A stretch of DNA of 64,000 nt from Microbacterium pullorum (lineage in GTDB: Bacteria; Actinomycetota; Actinomycetes; Actinomycetales; Microbacteriaceae). The DNA lies in NCBI RefSeq assembly GCF_014836535.1, contig NZ_JACSQP010000002.1:1-64000 (forward strand), given 5' to 3'. Positions 54,710 to 63,227 of this stretch are shown here, piece after piece; position 1 is the stretch's first letter; each line of letters starts with the position of its first letter. Position numbers and translations under genes: made by a program. The notes beneath the pieces were generated by a model. That model saw only the letters and a program-made list of their open reading frames with translations, searched no databases and had not been told where the DNA came from.

Positions 54710-55345
54710 GTGCGGTTGACTGGTCGGGTGACGAGACGGGTGACGCAGCTGATCGTGGGATTGCTCCTGTTCGGTGCGGGGTGCGCCCTCATGATCCAGG
54801 CAGGCATCGGCCTGGATCCGTGGACGGTGTTCGCGCAGGGACTCGAGCGACAAAGTGGCATCGGCATCGGCTGGATCACCGTTCTCGTCGGTGCTGCTGT
54901 GCTGGCGGCGTGGATCCCGCTGCGCCAGCGTCCGGGTGTCGGCACGATCGCCAACATCCTCCTGGTCGGCACGAGCATGCAGCTCACCCTGCTGTTCGTG
55001 CCGCCGGTCGAGGGATGGCCGTTGCAGTACGCCGTGTTCCTCGCCGGGATCGTGACAGTGGCGGTGGCATCCGGCCTCTACATCGGCGCGCACTTCGGCC
55101 CCGGCCCGCGCGACGGGCTGATGACAGGACTCCACTCCCGCTTCGGCTGGCCGATCTGGGCATGCCGCCTTCTCGTCGAGGCCACGGTGCTCGCTGCCGG
55201 GTGGCTGTTGGGGGGCACCGTCGGAATCGGCACCGTGCTGTTCGCCGTGCTCATCGGCCCGCTCGTGCACGTCGCGCTCCCCGTGCTCGACACCCGCCGC
55301 AGCGCACCGTCGACGGCGGATGCCGCGCGTGACCCGGCAGGCTGA
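54710..55345 (+). CDS. YczE/YitT-like multi-pass membrane protein
   Basis: The 211-residue protein has five or six membrane helices (LIVGLLLFGAGCALMIQAGIG, ITVLVGAAVLAAWIPL, VGTIANILLVGTSMQLTLLFV, YAVFLAGIVTVAVASGLYIGA, CRLLVEATVLAAGWLLGG) with the family block LDPWTVFAQGLERQSGIGIG and HFGPGPRDGLMTGLHSRFG. Proteins of this family are often encoded next to MocR regulators; function is unknown. The start is uncertain among GTG 54710, TTG 54716 and GTG 54728. Confidence 0.85.
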   Translation: MRLTGRVTRRVTQLIVGLLLFGAGCALMIQAGIGLDPWTVFAQGLERQSGIGIGWITVLVGAAVLAAWIPLRQRPGVGTIANILLVGTSMQLTLLFVPPVEGWPLQYAVFLAGIVTVAVASGLYIGAHFGPGPRDGLMTGLHSRFGWPIWACRLLVEATVLAAGWLLGGTVGIGTVLFAVLIGPLVHVALPVLDTRRSAPSTADAARDPAG

Positions 55346-55348
55346 GCC

Positions 55349-55561
55349 TCAGTGCTCCCGGAACTCGGGCCAATCCGACCCCGCTCGCATCTGCGAGTGC
55401 AGGGCGTTCTTGGCCACTTCCATCGACGGGTAGGTCCCCAGCGTGTCGTCCGCACCCGCCATCGTCACGAGATAACCCGCGTCGAGTTTGCGGATCGTGC
55501 CGGCGACACCCCCGGTGCCGTACGCCACCCACAGCGGGGTGCGCTTCTCGGTCGTGCTCAT
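55349..55561 (-). CDS. Small conserved-looking protein of unknown function
   Basis: A 70-residue product (MSTTEKRTPLWVAYGTGGVAGTIRKLDAGYLVTMAGADDTLGTYPSMEVAKNALHSQMRAGSDWPEFREH). The WVAYGTGGVAGTIRKLDAGYLVTMAG...LGTYPSMEVAKNALHS pattern suggests a small three-stranded sheet plus helix, as in many short actinobacterial proteins. GGAAGGAG is 7 nt before ATG 55561 and 4 nt before ATG 55564; the first spacing is better. Confidence 0.75.
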   Translation of the reverse strand: MSTTEKRTPLWVAYGTGGVAGTIRKLDAGYLVTMAGADDTLGTYPSMEVAKNALHSQMRAGSDWPEFREH

Positions 55562-55647
55562 CATCGAACTCCTTCCGACACCCGCGACGCTACCGCCACG
55601 CTCGGCGGAAGGCCACACCGTGCACGACGTCGCCCGGGCGTCGCAGG

Positions 55648-55653
55648 TAGCCT
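55648..55653 (+). promoter_or_regulatory. Candidate -10 box of tRNA-Arg
   Basis: TAGCCT, placing the start a base or two before the mature tRNA. Confidence 0.45.
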
Positions 55654-55661
55654 GGAAAGGA

Positions 55662-55734
55662 CCCCTCGTAGCTCAGTGGATAGAGCAGGAGCCTTCTAAT
55701 CTCTTGGTCAGGCGTTCGAATCGCCTCGAGGGGA
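55662..55734 (+). tRNA. tRNA-Arg (anticodon TCT)
   Basis: Acceptor CCCCTCG/CGAGGGG, D-arm GCTC-GAGC, T-arm AGGCG TTCGAAT CGCCT. Anticodon loop CTTCTAA gives TCT (reads AGA). The anticodon stem GGAGC/TCTCT has a C-T mismatch next to the loop and a G-T pair at its other end, and position 1 is C, both unusual. CCA not encoded. Confidence 0.88.
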
Positions 55735-55763
55735 CGCGTGAGAGCCGTGTCCGAACCCGTCGA

Positions 55764-55769
55764 TAGGAT
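55764..55769 (+). promoter_or_regulatory. -10 box for a leaderless orn transcript
   Basis: TAGGAT, 7 nt before ATG 55777. It overlaps an earlier in-frame ATG (55768), which therefore cannot be the start. Confidence 0.6.
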
Positions 55770-55776
55770 GGGTCAT

Positions 55777-56403
55777 ATGGTGGGGCCTTCTGAGAACGAC
55801 AGACTCGTGTGGATCGACTGCGAGATGACCGGGCTGGACCTGGCGGTCGATGAACTGGTCGAGATCGCGATCGTGATCACCGACTTCGAGTTGCGCGCGG
55901 TCGACCCGGGCTTCCAGATCGTCATCAAGCCCGACGCCTCGGCGCTGGCGAACATGAACGACTTCGTCACCAAGATGCACGAGACGTCGGGCCTGCTGGC
56001 CGAACTCCCGAGCGGGGTGAGCCTGGCGCAGGCCGAACACGAGGCCCTGGAGTACATCCAGCGGTTCGTGCCCCTCGAGGGCAAAGCGCCGCTGGCGGGC
56101 AACACGATCGGCACCGACCGCATGTTCCTCGCGAAGTACATGCCGCGCGTCGACCGGTGGCTGCACTACCGCAACGTCGACGTCTCGAGCATCAAGGAGC
56201 TGTCGCGCCGCTGGTACCCGCGCGCCTACTTCCACGCTCCGGCGAAAGAGGGCGGCCACCGGGCTCTCGCCGACATCCGGGAATCGATCCGCGAATTGGC
56301 GTACTACCGCGAGGCGGTGTTCGTACCCGAACCGGGTCCGACCAGCGATGACGCGCGTGCCGCGGCCGCTTCCGCGGTGTCATCATTCACTCCAGAGATG
56401 TGA
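55777..56403 (+). CDS. orn: Oligoribonuclease
   Basis: Orn degrades 2- to 5-nt RNA fragments, the last step of RNA decay, and pGpG. The 208-residue protein has the DEDDh active site: WIDCEMTGLD (first Asp and Glu), HRALADIRESIRELAYYR (the His and Asp), and NTIGTDRMFLAKYMP (middle Asp). MVGPSENDRLVWIDCEMTGL is the normal start region; the promoter position supports ATG 55777 over the upstream frame. The Ala-rich C-terminus is somewhat longer than in Escherichia coli Orn. Confidence 0.95.
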   Translation: MVGPSENDRLVWIDCEMTGLDLAVDELVEIAIVITDFELRAVDPGFQIVIKPDASALANMNDFVTKMHETSGLLAELPSGVSLAQAEHEALEYIQRFVPLEGKAPLAGNTIGTDRMFLAKYMPRVDRWLHYRNVDVSSIKELSRRWYPRAYFHAPAKEGGHRALADIRESIRELAYYREAVFVPEPGPTSDDARAAAASAVSSFTPEM

Positions 56404-56443
56404 GAGAATTGAGAGGTTGCCTGCTGCTGCAGCAGGAGACATG

Positions 56444-56519
56444 GTGGGTATAGCTCAGTTGGTAGAGCGCGGCCTTGTGGTGGCCGATGTCGCGGGTTCG
56501 AGCCCCGTTACTCACCCCA
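56444..56519 (+). tRNA. tRNA-His (anticodon GTG)
   Basis: Acceptor GTGGGTA/TACTCAC with one wobble, anticodon stem CGGCC/GGCCG around TTGTGGT (anticodon GTG), T-arm GCGGG TTCGAGC CCCGT. C73 and CCA are encoded, and G at 56443 is the genomic G-1 typical of tRNA-His. Confidence 0.97.
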
Positions 56520-56527
56520 AGTGATAC

Positions 56528-56571
56528 GGGCCCGGATCGGATCGAGGATTTCCTCGAACGGATCCGGGCCC
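56528..56571 (+). terminator. Terminator hairpin of tRNA-His
   Basis: GGGCCCGGATC (56528-56538) pairs perfectly with GATCCGGGCCC (56561-56571), with an inner CGAGGA/TCCTCG stem. Confidence 0.8.
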
Positions 56572-56613
56572 TGTGTCGTTGCGCGGCTCGGAAGCGCTGT
56601 CGATCGCCCTCGA

Positions 56614-56619
56614 TAGAAT
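56614..56619 (+). promoter_or_regulatory. Candidate -10 box of the metallopeptidase-clpS-DUF2017 set
   Basis: TAGAAT; the RNA would start near 56626 and carry a leader of about 48 nt up to the mini-ORF. Confidence 0.5.
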
Positions 56620-56673
56620 GAAGCGACGGGTACGCACGCGAAGAGATCGCTTCTCTCGCGCGAGGAGGAGACC

Positions 56674-56697
56674 ATGATGGGCCTGCGGGACGGATGA
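56674..56697 (+). CDS. Seven-codon leader ORF
   Basis: AGGAGGAG (56663-56670) lies 3 nt before ATG 56674, or 6 nt before the following ATG 56677. The frame reads MMGLRDG and stops at TGA 56695-56697, which overlaps the metallopeptidase ATG at 56694 (ATGA). The strong ribosome site thus serves the mini-ORF and could deliver ribosomes to the next gene. The alternative is that translation simply begins at 56694 with the site too far away (23 nt). Confidence 0.45.
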   Translation: MMGLRDG

Positions 56698-57044
56698 TCC
56701 ACATGGATGCCGCGGCGTTCGATGCCCTTGTCACCGACGAACTCGACCGCCTCCCCGATGACATGGTCGACGGCCTCGACAATGTCGTGTTCGTCGTCGA
56801 GGACCGTCCCGAGGACGGCAGCCTCGACCTCTTCGGCCTCTACGACGGCTGGGCGCTGACCGAACGTGACCGATACGGGATGGGAGAGCTCCCCGACCGC
56901 ATCCTGATCTACCGGGAACCACACCTGCATGCCTGCGACACCCTCGACGCGCTGCGCGACGAAGTGCACACCACCCTCGTGCACGAGATCGCCCACTTCT
57001 ACGGCATCGACGACGAACGCCTCCACGAACTGGGCTGGGCCTGA
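56694..57044 (+). CDS. Zincin-like metallopeptidase family protein
   Basis: A 116-residue protein with HExxH in [23 protein letters not shown] near the C-terminus, the signature of the small metallopeptidase (DUF1025-type) family; [45 protein letters not shown] is the other conserved part. Substrate unknown. The stop overlaps the clpS ATG (TGATG). A second in-frame ATG is at 56703. Confidence 0.87.
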   Translation: MIHMDAAAFDALVTDELDRLPDDMVDGLDNVVFVVEDRPEDGSLDLFGLYDGWALTERDRYGMGELPDRILIYREPHLHACDTLDALRDEVHTTLVHEIAHFYGIDDERLHELGWA

Positions 57045-57340
57045 TGAGCATCGCCCTCCCCGACATCGACGAGCTGACGCGTTCCGACGAGCGCGTCGAC
57101 CCCGCGCGACCGTGGCAGACGGTCGTCTGGAACGACCCGGTGAACCTCATGACGTACGTGGTGCATGTCTTCCGGGAGTACTTCGGGCATCCGCCCGAGG
57201 TCGCCACCCGTCTCATGCTCGCGGTGCACCACGAAGGGCGCGCCGTGGTGTCGGAGGGTCCCCGGGAGCAGATGGAGCTGCACGCGCAGGCGATGCACGA
57301 CTTCGGGCTCTGGGCGACCGTGCAGCAGGCACCGGAGTGA
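57044..57340 (+). CDS. clpS: ATP-dependent Clp protease adaptor ClpS
   Basis: ClpS delivers N-degron proteins to ClpA/ClpC. The 98-residue protein has the conserved [70 protein letters not shown]; the [12 protein letters not shown] part forms the N-degron pocket. It starts on the metallopeptidase stop and ends in a GTGA overlap with the DUF2017 gene. Confidence 0.96.
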   Translation: MSIALPDIDELTRSDERVDPARPWQTVVWNDPVNLMTYVVHVFREYFGHPPEVATRLMLAVHHEGRAVVSEGPREQMELHAQAMHDFGLWATVQQAPE

Positions 57341-57846
57341 GCCGCGACACCCCGGTGGTGCTGCAGATCAGTGTCATCGAAGCGGCGCACCTCGCCGACC
57401 TCGTCGGGCAGTTCGCCGAGCTGCTGGCCGACTCGCCCGCCGACGGCTCGGCACGGCCCGACGATCCCGCACTCGCCCGGCTCGTGCCGGACGCCTACCG
57501 TGACGATGCCTCGGCGGCGCAGGAGTTCCGCTCCCTCACCGCCGGCGACTTGCTGCGGCGTCGCCGCGACGAGGCCGAGGCCGTGTTGCGGGACCTCTCC
57601 CCCGGCGGCGCGCCGTGGGACGCCGGCGGGCTGAGCGACGACCGACTCACCGAGACGGTGGAGATCAGGCTGACCCGCGCCGGCGCGCAGGCATGGCTGC
57701 GCACACTCAACGCACTGCGGCTCGTGCTGGCCACCCGGCTCGGCATCGACGCGGAGGACGACCACCGCGACGGCGACCCGCGGTTCGCAATCTACGACTG
57801 GCTCGGCTATCGGCTCGACGCAATCGTCGCCGCGCTCGACGCGTAG
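57337..57846 (+). CDS. DUF2017 domain-containing protein
   Basis: The 169-residue product belongs to the family of actinobacterial genes following clp[93 protein letters not shown] and [18 protein letters not shown]. It is all-helical and cytoplasmic; function unknown. The GTG start overlaps the clpS stop. Confidence 0.9.
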   Translation: MSRDTPVVLQISVIEAAHLADLVGQFAELLADSPADGSARPDDPALARLVPDAYRDDASAAQEFRSLTAGDLLRRRRDEAEAVLRDLSPGGAPWDAGGLSDDRLTETVEIRLTRAGAQAWLRTLNALRLVLATRLGIDAEDDHRDGDPRFAIYDWLGYRLDAIVAALDA

Positions 57847-57895
57847 CGGCCCCGTGCCGGCCCGCGCGGCGACAGGGCGGTGACGGCGCGCGCGC

Positions 57896-58408
57896 TCAGG
57901 GCACCTCGAAAAGGTGCGTCGCCAGCTCCCGCGGGCGGTTGTCCGCGAGGTGACGCTCCTCCTGGAGGGCCCACTGCGTCCAATGCGGTCGATAGGCGTC
58001 GCCGTCACGACCGATGGCGCGCGCCTCACGGGTGTCGGCGGGGGCGTCGATCCACACCCGGATGTCTGCGAGCTCCGCGCTGCGCGGGGTGAGCACCCCG
58101 GCACCCTCGACGATCAGCGGGAGCGCGGGGTCCACCTCGTGTGTCTCGGCACGCTCGTCAGCCTCCCAATCCCAGCGCCGCCAGACCCCGTGGATGCCGC
58201 GGGAGTGGGGCTCGAGGATGCGTTCGCGCGCGTACTCCGCCCCCGCCGCCAGCGAGTCCCAACCCGGATACAGCGAATCCAACGCGATCAGCTGCACATT
58301 GCCGGGGAGCGGCCAGCGGGCGACCAGTTCCCGCGCGACCGTCGTCTTGCCGGCGCCGCTGCGGCCGTCGATCAGCACCACCGGATGCTCGCACCCGGCG
58401 GCGCGCAC
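57896..58408 (-). CDS. P-loop kinase-like ATP-binding protein
   Basis: The 170-residue protein resembles small uridine-kinase-like NTPases of actinobacteria: Walker A VVLIDGRSGAGKTTVARELVARW, LIALDSLYPGWDSLAAGAEYARERIL, then ALPLIVEGAGVLTPRSAELADIRVWIDAPADTREARAIGRDGD, where EGAGVL corresponds to the second conserved acidic motif. Substrate unknown. The GTG at 58408 is the only near start; about 20 more residues upstream in frame (ISLALDAAVEALVDA) look homologous-like but have no start codon other than CTG. Confidence 0.78.
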   Translation of the reverse strand: MRAAGCEHPVVLIDGRSGAGKTTVARELVARWPLPGNVQLIALDSLYPGWDSLAAGAEYARERILEPHSRGIHGVWRRWDWEADERAETHEVDPALPLIVEGAGVLTPRSAELADIRVWIDAPADTREARAIGRDGDAYRPHWTQWALQEERHLADNRPRELATHLFEVP

Positions 58409-58463
58409 CGCATCGACCAGCGCCTCGACGGCGGCGTCGAGCGCGAGCGAGATCGCGTCGACG

Positions 58464-58784
58464 CTACTTCTTGAGGGCTCGGATGACACGGCTGAGCGCG
58501 CGGCCGGCGACCCACACGAACGGGATCGCCACCGCGAGGAACGACACGAGGTTCGGTTCGAACCGCAGATCGTCGCCCTTGCGCACGTAGGCACCCAGCG
58601 GCACGGCGTAGCCACCGCCCCCACCGCCGCCGTTGCCGTCGGCATCCGAACCGCCGCCGAACCCCGACCACGCCAGCGCGACCGGGACGAGGGTGATGCC
58701 GTCGAGCTCCTGCTTCTCGCCATAGGCGCTGGTGACGCCGAACGAGGCGGACTGCTTGCCGAGATCCAGTGCGATGTTGGGCAT
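58464..58784 (-). CDS. GerW/YtfJ-like protein with glycine-rich loop, tentative
   Basis: A 106-residue protein: MPNIALDLGKQSASFGVTSAYGEKQELDGITLVPVALAWSGFGGGSD, a run of glycines, YAVPLGAYVRKGDDLRFEPN, then one hydrophobic segment (LVSFLAVAIPFVWVAGRAL) and a basic end. The YGE..DGxTLVPVA and glycine pattern recalls the YtfJ family known from spore formers, although this organism should not sporulate. TACGGT 6 nt before the ATG suggests a leaderless transcript. Confidence 0.7.
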   Translation of the reverse strand: MPNIALDLGKQSASFGVTSAYGEKQELDGITLVPVALAWSGFGGGSDADGNGGGGGGGYAVPLGAYVRKGDDLRFEPNLVSFLAVAIPFVWVAGRALSRVIRALKK

Positions 58785-58790
58785 GTCCCC

Positions 58791-58796
58791 ACCGTA
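58791..58796 (-). promoter_or_regulatory. -10 box for a leaderless YtfJ-like gene transcript
   Basis: TACGGT on the minus strand, 6 nt before ATG 58784. Confidence 0.45.
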
Positions 58797-58839
58797 CCGG
58801 CCGAACGGGCTCCCGCCCAGCACGATCCGTGCGCCGTGC

Positions 58840-60105
58840 TCAGGAGCGCTCGTCGCGCGGCGGCCGCGGATTCGTCGGCAGTGCACCGAGGTCCCGCGCC
58901 TTGCCCAGCAGCGTGGCGCGGGTCACCGCGGCTCGGCCGAACTTCTCGCGAGCGCCGTCCAGGGCTTCCTCGATGCGGCGCCAGTCGCCGTCGTCGTCCC
59001 ACAGTGCGAGGGCGCCACCGCCCGCCGGACGCAGGTTCTCGGCGCGGACGCCGATGAGACGCACCGGCAGGCGCAGGTCGACGTGGGAGAACAGCTCCCA
59101 CGCGGCATCGCCGATGCGTTGTCCTACGGCCGTGGCTTCGGGCAGCGTCTGCGAGCGGGTGATGGTGGTGAAGTCCGCGAAGCGGAGCTTGAGCGCGATC
59201 GTCGCCGCTTCCCAGCCGTTCTCACGCAGGCGGGCCCCGACACGGTCGGCCAGACGCCTCAGCTCGGTGCGCAGCACCGCGGCATCGGCGATGTCGTCAT
59301 GGAAGGTCTCTTCGTGACCGACGCTCTTCTCGACGCGCTCGGTCTCCACCTCGCGTGCGTCGATGCCGTGTGCCAGCTGCCAGATGCGCGCCCCCATTGC
59401 GGGCCCGAGCGCTCGCTCGAGCACACCGCGGGGCGTGGCGAGCACATCGGCGACGGTGTGGATGCCGCGGCCGGCGAGGGAGGCCGCCGCCTTCGGTCCC
59501 ACGCCCCAGAGGGCACCCACCGGGCGCGCAGCGAGAAAGGCCTGTGTCTCGGCGGCCGGCACGATGAGCAGCCCGTCGGGCTTGGAGATGGTGGATGCCA
59601 TCTTGGCGACGTGCTTGGTCGCGGCCACGCCGATGCTGCAGACGAGGCCGGTCTCGGCCAGCACCCGCGCACGCAGCGTGCGCGCGATCTCGCCAGGACT
59701 CCCCCACAGTCGGCGTGCGCCCTGCACATCGAGGAACGCCTCGTCGATCGAGAGCGGTTCGACCAGCGGGGTGACGTCGTGGAAGATCGCCATCACCTGT
59801 CTGGAGAGGGCGAGATAGCGATCGAAATGAGGCGGTACGACCACCGCCTGCGGGCAGAGCCGCAGCGCCTGGCTGACCGGCATCGCCGAGCGCACGCCGA
59901 AGCGTCGCGCCTCGTAGGACGCACTGGAGACGACGCTGCGGCCCTCGGGCGCGCCGATGATGATCGGCTTGCCCTTCAGGCTCGGATCGTCGAGCACCTC
60001 GACGGCCGCGTAGAACGCGTCCATGTCGACGTGGAGGATCCGGGTGCCGGTGTCGTCCGCATCGTCGGGCGAGACGATGCGCCCCGTACCGTCTCCGCGT
60101 CCCAT
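58840..60105 (-). CDS. dinB: DNA polymerase IV (Y family)
   Basis: The 421-residue error-prone polymerase has the catalytic carboxylates in ILHVDMDAFYAAVEVLDD and LSIDEAFLDVQGARRLWG, the helix-hairpin-helix LWGVGPKAAASLAGRGIHTVADV and a little-finger domain. GGAGAC precedes the ATG directly. No QxxLF-type clamp-binding end is visible; the tail is Pro/Arg-rich (NPRPPRDERS). Confidence 0.94.
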   Translation of the reverse strand: MGRGDGTGRIVSPDDADDTGTRILHVDMDAFYAAVEVLDDPSLKGKPIIIGAPEGRSVVSSASYEARRFGVRSAMPVSQALRLCPQAVVVPPHFDRYLALSRQVMAIFHDVTPLVEPLSIDEAFLDVQGARRLWGSPGEIARTLRARVLAETGLVCSIGVAATKHVAKMASTISKPDGLLIVPAAETQAFLAARPVGALWGVGPKAAASLAGRGIHTVADVLATPRGVLERALGPAMGARIWQLAHGIDAREVETERVEKSVGHEETFHDDIADAAVLRTELRRLADRVGARLRENGWEAATIALKLRFADFTTITRSQTLPEATAVGQRIGDAAWELFSHVDLRLPVRLIGVRAENLRPAGGGALALWDDDGDWRRIEEALDGAREKFGRAAVTRATLLGKARDLGALPTNPRPPRDERS

Positions 60106-60147
60106 GTCTCCATCATCCCCGCATCCCCCGACACCGCGCGCACGCGC

Positions 60148-60188
60148 CGCCGAGCGCTCACTCGGCGGCGCGAGCGCTCACTCGGCGG
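60148..60188. repeat. Direct repeat at the gatB end with GCCGAGTGAGC hairpin motif
   Basis: CGAGCGCTCACTCGGCGG occurs at 60151-60168 and 60171-60188; the second copy includes the gatB stop. CCGCCGAG (60148-60155) and CTCGGCGG (60161-60168) can form a small hairpin. The opposite strand core CGCCGAGTGAGC matches the hairpin between VKOR and ndk. Confidence 0.7.
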
Positions 60189-61716
60189 GGGTCGCGGCGC
60201 GGGACAGGATCAGCTCGCGCACGCGCGCGGCGTCGGCCTGGCCCTTCATCGCCTTCATCACGGCGCCGATCACGGCGCCGGCGGCCTGCACCTTGCCGTC
60301 GCGGATCTTCGCCATCACGTCGGGCTGGGATGCCAGTGCCTCGTCGATCGCGGCGATGAGCGCCCCGTCGTCCGAGACGACCGCGAGACCACGGGCGTCC
60401 ACGACCTCCTGCGGCGTCCCCTCGCCGGCGATGACGCCCTCGAGCACCTGGCGGGCCAGCTTGTCGTTGAGCGTTCCGGCGTCCACGAGCACCTGCACCG
60501 CGGCGACGTCGGCCGGCGACACCAGTTCGCTCGGCTCCCGTCCGGCCGCGTTCGCGAGGCGGGTGATCTCACCCGTCCACCACTTGCGGGCAGCCGCCGG
60601 GGTCGCCCCCGCCGCGATCGTCGCCTCGACCTCGCCCAGCAGCCCGCCGTTGGCGACGTCCTGGAACTCGAGATCGGTGAAGCCCCACTCGGCCTTCAGC
60701 CGGCGACGGCGTGCCGCCGGCGGCTCGGGCAGCGCCGCGCGCAGCTCCTCGATCAGCTCGGCGGACGGCACGACCGGCAGCAGGTCGGGCTCGGGGAAGT
60801 AGCGGTAGTCGTCGGCATCGGACTTGGGGCGACCGGGAGAAGTCGTGCCGGTGTCCTCGTGCCAGTGCCGCGTCTCCTGCGTGATCGTGCCGCCGGCGGC
60901 GAGGATCGCGGCCTGCCGCTGGATCTCGTGGCGGACGGCCCGCTCGACCGAGCGCATCGAGTTGACGTTCTTCGTCTCGGTGCGCGTGCCCAGCGGCGGC
61001 GTGGGCTCGCCCGGCGCCACCCGCGGGCGCAGCGACACGTTGGCGTCGCAGCGCAGGTTGCCGCGCTCCATGCGGGCCTCGGAGATGCCGAGCCCGCGCA
61101 CGATGTCGCGGATGGTCGCGATGTACGCCTTCGCGATCTCGGGGGCACGGTGCTCGGCGCCGATGATCGGCTTCGTGACGATCTCTACCAGCGGCACGCC
61201 GGCGCGGTTGTAGTCGACGAGCGAGTACTCCGCGCCCTGGATGCGACCGGTCGCGCCGCCCATGTGGGTGAGCTTGCCGGCGTCCTCCTCCATGTGCGCC
61301 CGCTCGATCGGGATCACGACGGTCTCGCCGTCGGAGAGTTCGATCTCCACCTGACCTTCGAAGGCGATGGGCTCGTCGTACTGCGAGATCTGGTAGTTCT
61401 TGCCCAGGTCGGGGTAGAAGTAGTTCTTGCGGGCGAACCGGCTCGACGGCGCGATCGAGCAGCCGAGGGCCAGCCCCAGGCTGATCGACGAGCGCACGGC
61501 CTCTTCGTTGACGACGGGCATGGAGCCGGGAAGACCCATGTCGACGGGTGCGACCAGGGTGTTCGGGCTCGCCGCGTGGTTCTTCTCGTTCGCGGGGTTG
61601 CCCGCGGCGGAGAACATCTTCGTCTCAGTGTTGAGTTCGACGTGCACCTCGAAGCCGAGGACCGGCTCGAACAGCTCCAGCGCCCTGTCGAAGTCCATCA
61701 GCGCGTTCTTCGCCAT
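60178..61716 (-). CDS. gatB: Asp-tRNA(Asn)/Glu-tRNA(Gln) amidotransferase subunit B
   Basis: GatB binds the misacylated tRNA and phosphorylates it before amidation. The 512 residues contain [21 protein letters not shown], the [19 protein letters not shown] block and [22 protein letters not shown]; the C-terminal YqeY-like tail domain (from about 360) ends ATPAE. GGAGGAAACC precedes the ATG, which shares a base with the gatA stop (TGATG). Confidence 0.96.
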   Translation of the reverse strand: MAKNALMDFDRALELFEPVLGFEVHVELNTETKMFSAAGNPANEKNHAASPNTLVAPVDMGLPGSMPVVNEEAVRSSISLGLALGCSIAPSSRFARKNYFYPDLGKNYQISQYDEPIAFEGQVEIELSDGETVVIPIERAHMEEDAGKLTHMGGATGRIQGAEYSLVDYNRAGVPLVEIVTKPIIGAEHRAPEIAKAYIATIRDIVRGLGISEARMERGNLRCDANVSLRPRVAPGEPTPPLGTRTETKNVNSMRSVERAVRHEIQRQAAILAAGGTITQETRHWHEDTGTTSPGRPKSDADDYRYFPEPDLLPVVPSAELIEELRAALPEPPAARRRRLKAEWGFTDLEFQDVANGGLLGEVEATIAAGATPAAARKWWTGEITRLANAAGREPSELVSPADVAAVQVLVDAGTLNDKLARQVLEGVIAGEGTPQEVVDARGLAVVSDDGALIAAIDEALASQPDVMAKIRDGKVQAAGAVIGAVMKAMKGQADAARVRELILSRAATPAE

Positions 61717-63227
61717 CAGCGGTTTCCTCCCAGCATCGGAGCGCGCTCCAACAGCGGCGCACCCCATCGATCGACGAGCACGGCCTCGACGGCCGCGCCC
61801 ACACGGTACAGGCGTGCGTCCTCGCGCAGCGGGGCGAGGAACTGGATGCCGACGGGCAGCCCGTCCTCGGCGGCGAGGCCGGACGGGATCGAGATGCCCG
61901 GCACGCCGGCCAGGTTCGCGGGGATCGTGGTGACGTCGTTGAGGTACATCTGCAGCGGGTCATCGATCTTCTCACCCAGGCGGAAGGCCGTGGTCGGCGC
62001 CGACGGCGTCGCGATGATGTCGACCTGCGAGAAGGCGTTCTCGAAGTCCTGCTGGATGAGGGTGCGCACCTTCTGCGCCGAGCCGTAGTACGCGTCGTAG
62101 TAACCGGCCGACAGTGCGTACGTGCCGAGGATGACGCGGCGTTTGACCTCGGGCCCGAACCCGGCGTCACGGGTCGCGGCCATGACGTCCTCCACGGTGC
62201 CGCCGGGGACGTTCACTCGCATGCCGAAGCGCACGGAGTCGAACTTCGCCAGGTTGCTGGATGCCTCGGCCGGGAGGATCAGGTAATACGCGGCGACGCC
62301 GTACTCGAAGTGCGGCGCGCTGATCTCGACGATCTCGGCGCCCTGCGCCGCCATCGCGTCGAGCGCCTCGCGGAACGACGCCGACACACCGGCCTGGAAT
62401 CCGCTGTCGGGAAGCTCTGTGATGACGCCGACGCGCAGACCCTTGAGCACATCGCCGCGGGCGCCCTCGCGCGCCGCGTCGGCGAACGACGGCCACTGGT
62501 CGGTGAGCGAGGTCGCGTCGTGCGGGTCGTGCCCGCCGATGACGTCGTGCAGCAGCGCGGAGTCGAGGACCGTGCGCGAGACCGGCCCGACCTGATCGAG
62601 GCTGGATGCCAGGGCGATGGCGCCGTAGCGGCTCACCCCGCCGTAGGTCGGCTTCATGCCGACGGTGCCGGTGACGTGCGCGGGCTGGCGGATGGAGCCG
62701 CCGGTGTCGGAGCCGAGCGCGATCGGTGTTTCGAACGCGGCGACGGCAGCGGCCGAGCCGCCGCCGGACCCGCCCGGGATGCGGTCGAGGTCCCACGGGT
62801 TGTGGGTGGGCCCGTATGCGGAGTGCTCGGTGGAGGAGCCCATGGCGAACTCGTCCATGTTCGTCTTGCCCAGCGGCACGAGCCCGGCGGCGCGCGAGCG
62901 CGCGACGACGGTGGCGTCGTAGGGCGACATGAAGCCCTCGAGGATCTTCGACCCGCTGGTGGAGGGCATGTCGGTCGTGACCAGCACGTCCTTGATCGCC
63001 AGAGGCACGCCCGCGAGAGCACCGAGATGCTCGCCCGCGGCGCGGCGGCGGTCGATATCGGCGGCGACGTCGAGGGCGTGGTCACTGACGTGGAGGAACG
63101 CGTGCACGTCGCCGTCGACGGCGGCGATGCGGTCGAGGTGCGCCTGGGTGGCTTCGACGCTCGAGATCTCGCCGGAGGCGAGGGAGGCGGCGAGGTCGGC
63201 GGCGGTCAGCCTGGTGAGATCGGTCAC
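61716..63227 (-). CDS. gatA: Asp-tRNA(Asn)/Glu-tRNA(Gln) amidotransferase subunit A
   Basis: GatA is the amidase that releases ammonia from glutamine. The 503 residues contain the Ser-cisSer-Lys triad: Lys in [26 protein letters not shown], and the Ser residues in [16 protein letters not shown] and [13 protein letters not shown]. The GTG start overlaps the gatC stop (GTGA). Presence of gatCAB means Gln-tRNA and/or Asn-tRNA are made indirectly. Confidence 0.97.
   Translation of the reverse strand: MTDLTRLTAADLAASLASGEISSVEATQAHLDRIAAVDGDVHAFLHVSDHALDVAADIDRRRAAGEHLGALAGVPLAIKDVLVTTDMPSTSGSKILEGFMSPYDATVVARSRAAGLVPLGKTNMDEFAMGSSTEHSAYGPTHNPWDLDRIPGGSGGGSAAAVAAFETPIALGSDTGGSIRQPAHVTGTVGMKPTYGGVSRYGAIALASSLDQVGPVSRTVLDSALLHDVIGGHDPHDATSLTDQWPSFADAAREGARGDVLKGLRVGVITELPDSGFQAGVSASFREALDAMAAQGAEIVEISAPHFEYGVAAYYLILPAEASSNLAKFDSVRFGMRVNVPGGTVEDVMAATRDAGFGPEVKRRVILGTYALSAGYYDAYYGSAQKVRTLIQQDFENAFSQVDIIATPSAPTTAFRLGEKIDDPLQMYLNDVTTIPANLAGVPGISIPSGLAAEDGLPVGIQFLAPLREDARLYRVGAAVEAVLVDRWGAPLLERAPMLGGNR

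Noticed and set aside
58732-62088. Open frame of 1118 codons on the plus strand opposite dinB and gatB
   Set aside because: Antisense to two well-supported genes, with shadow-type composition (Arg, His, Asp, Gly) and no family resemblance.
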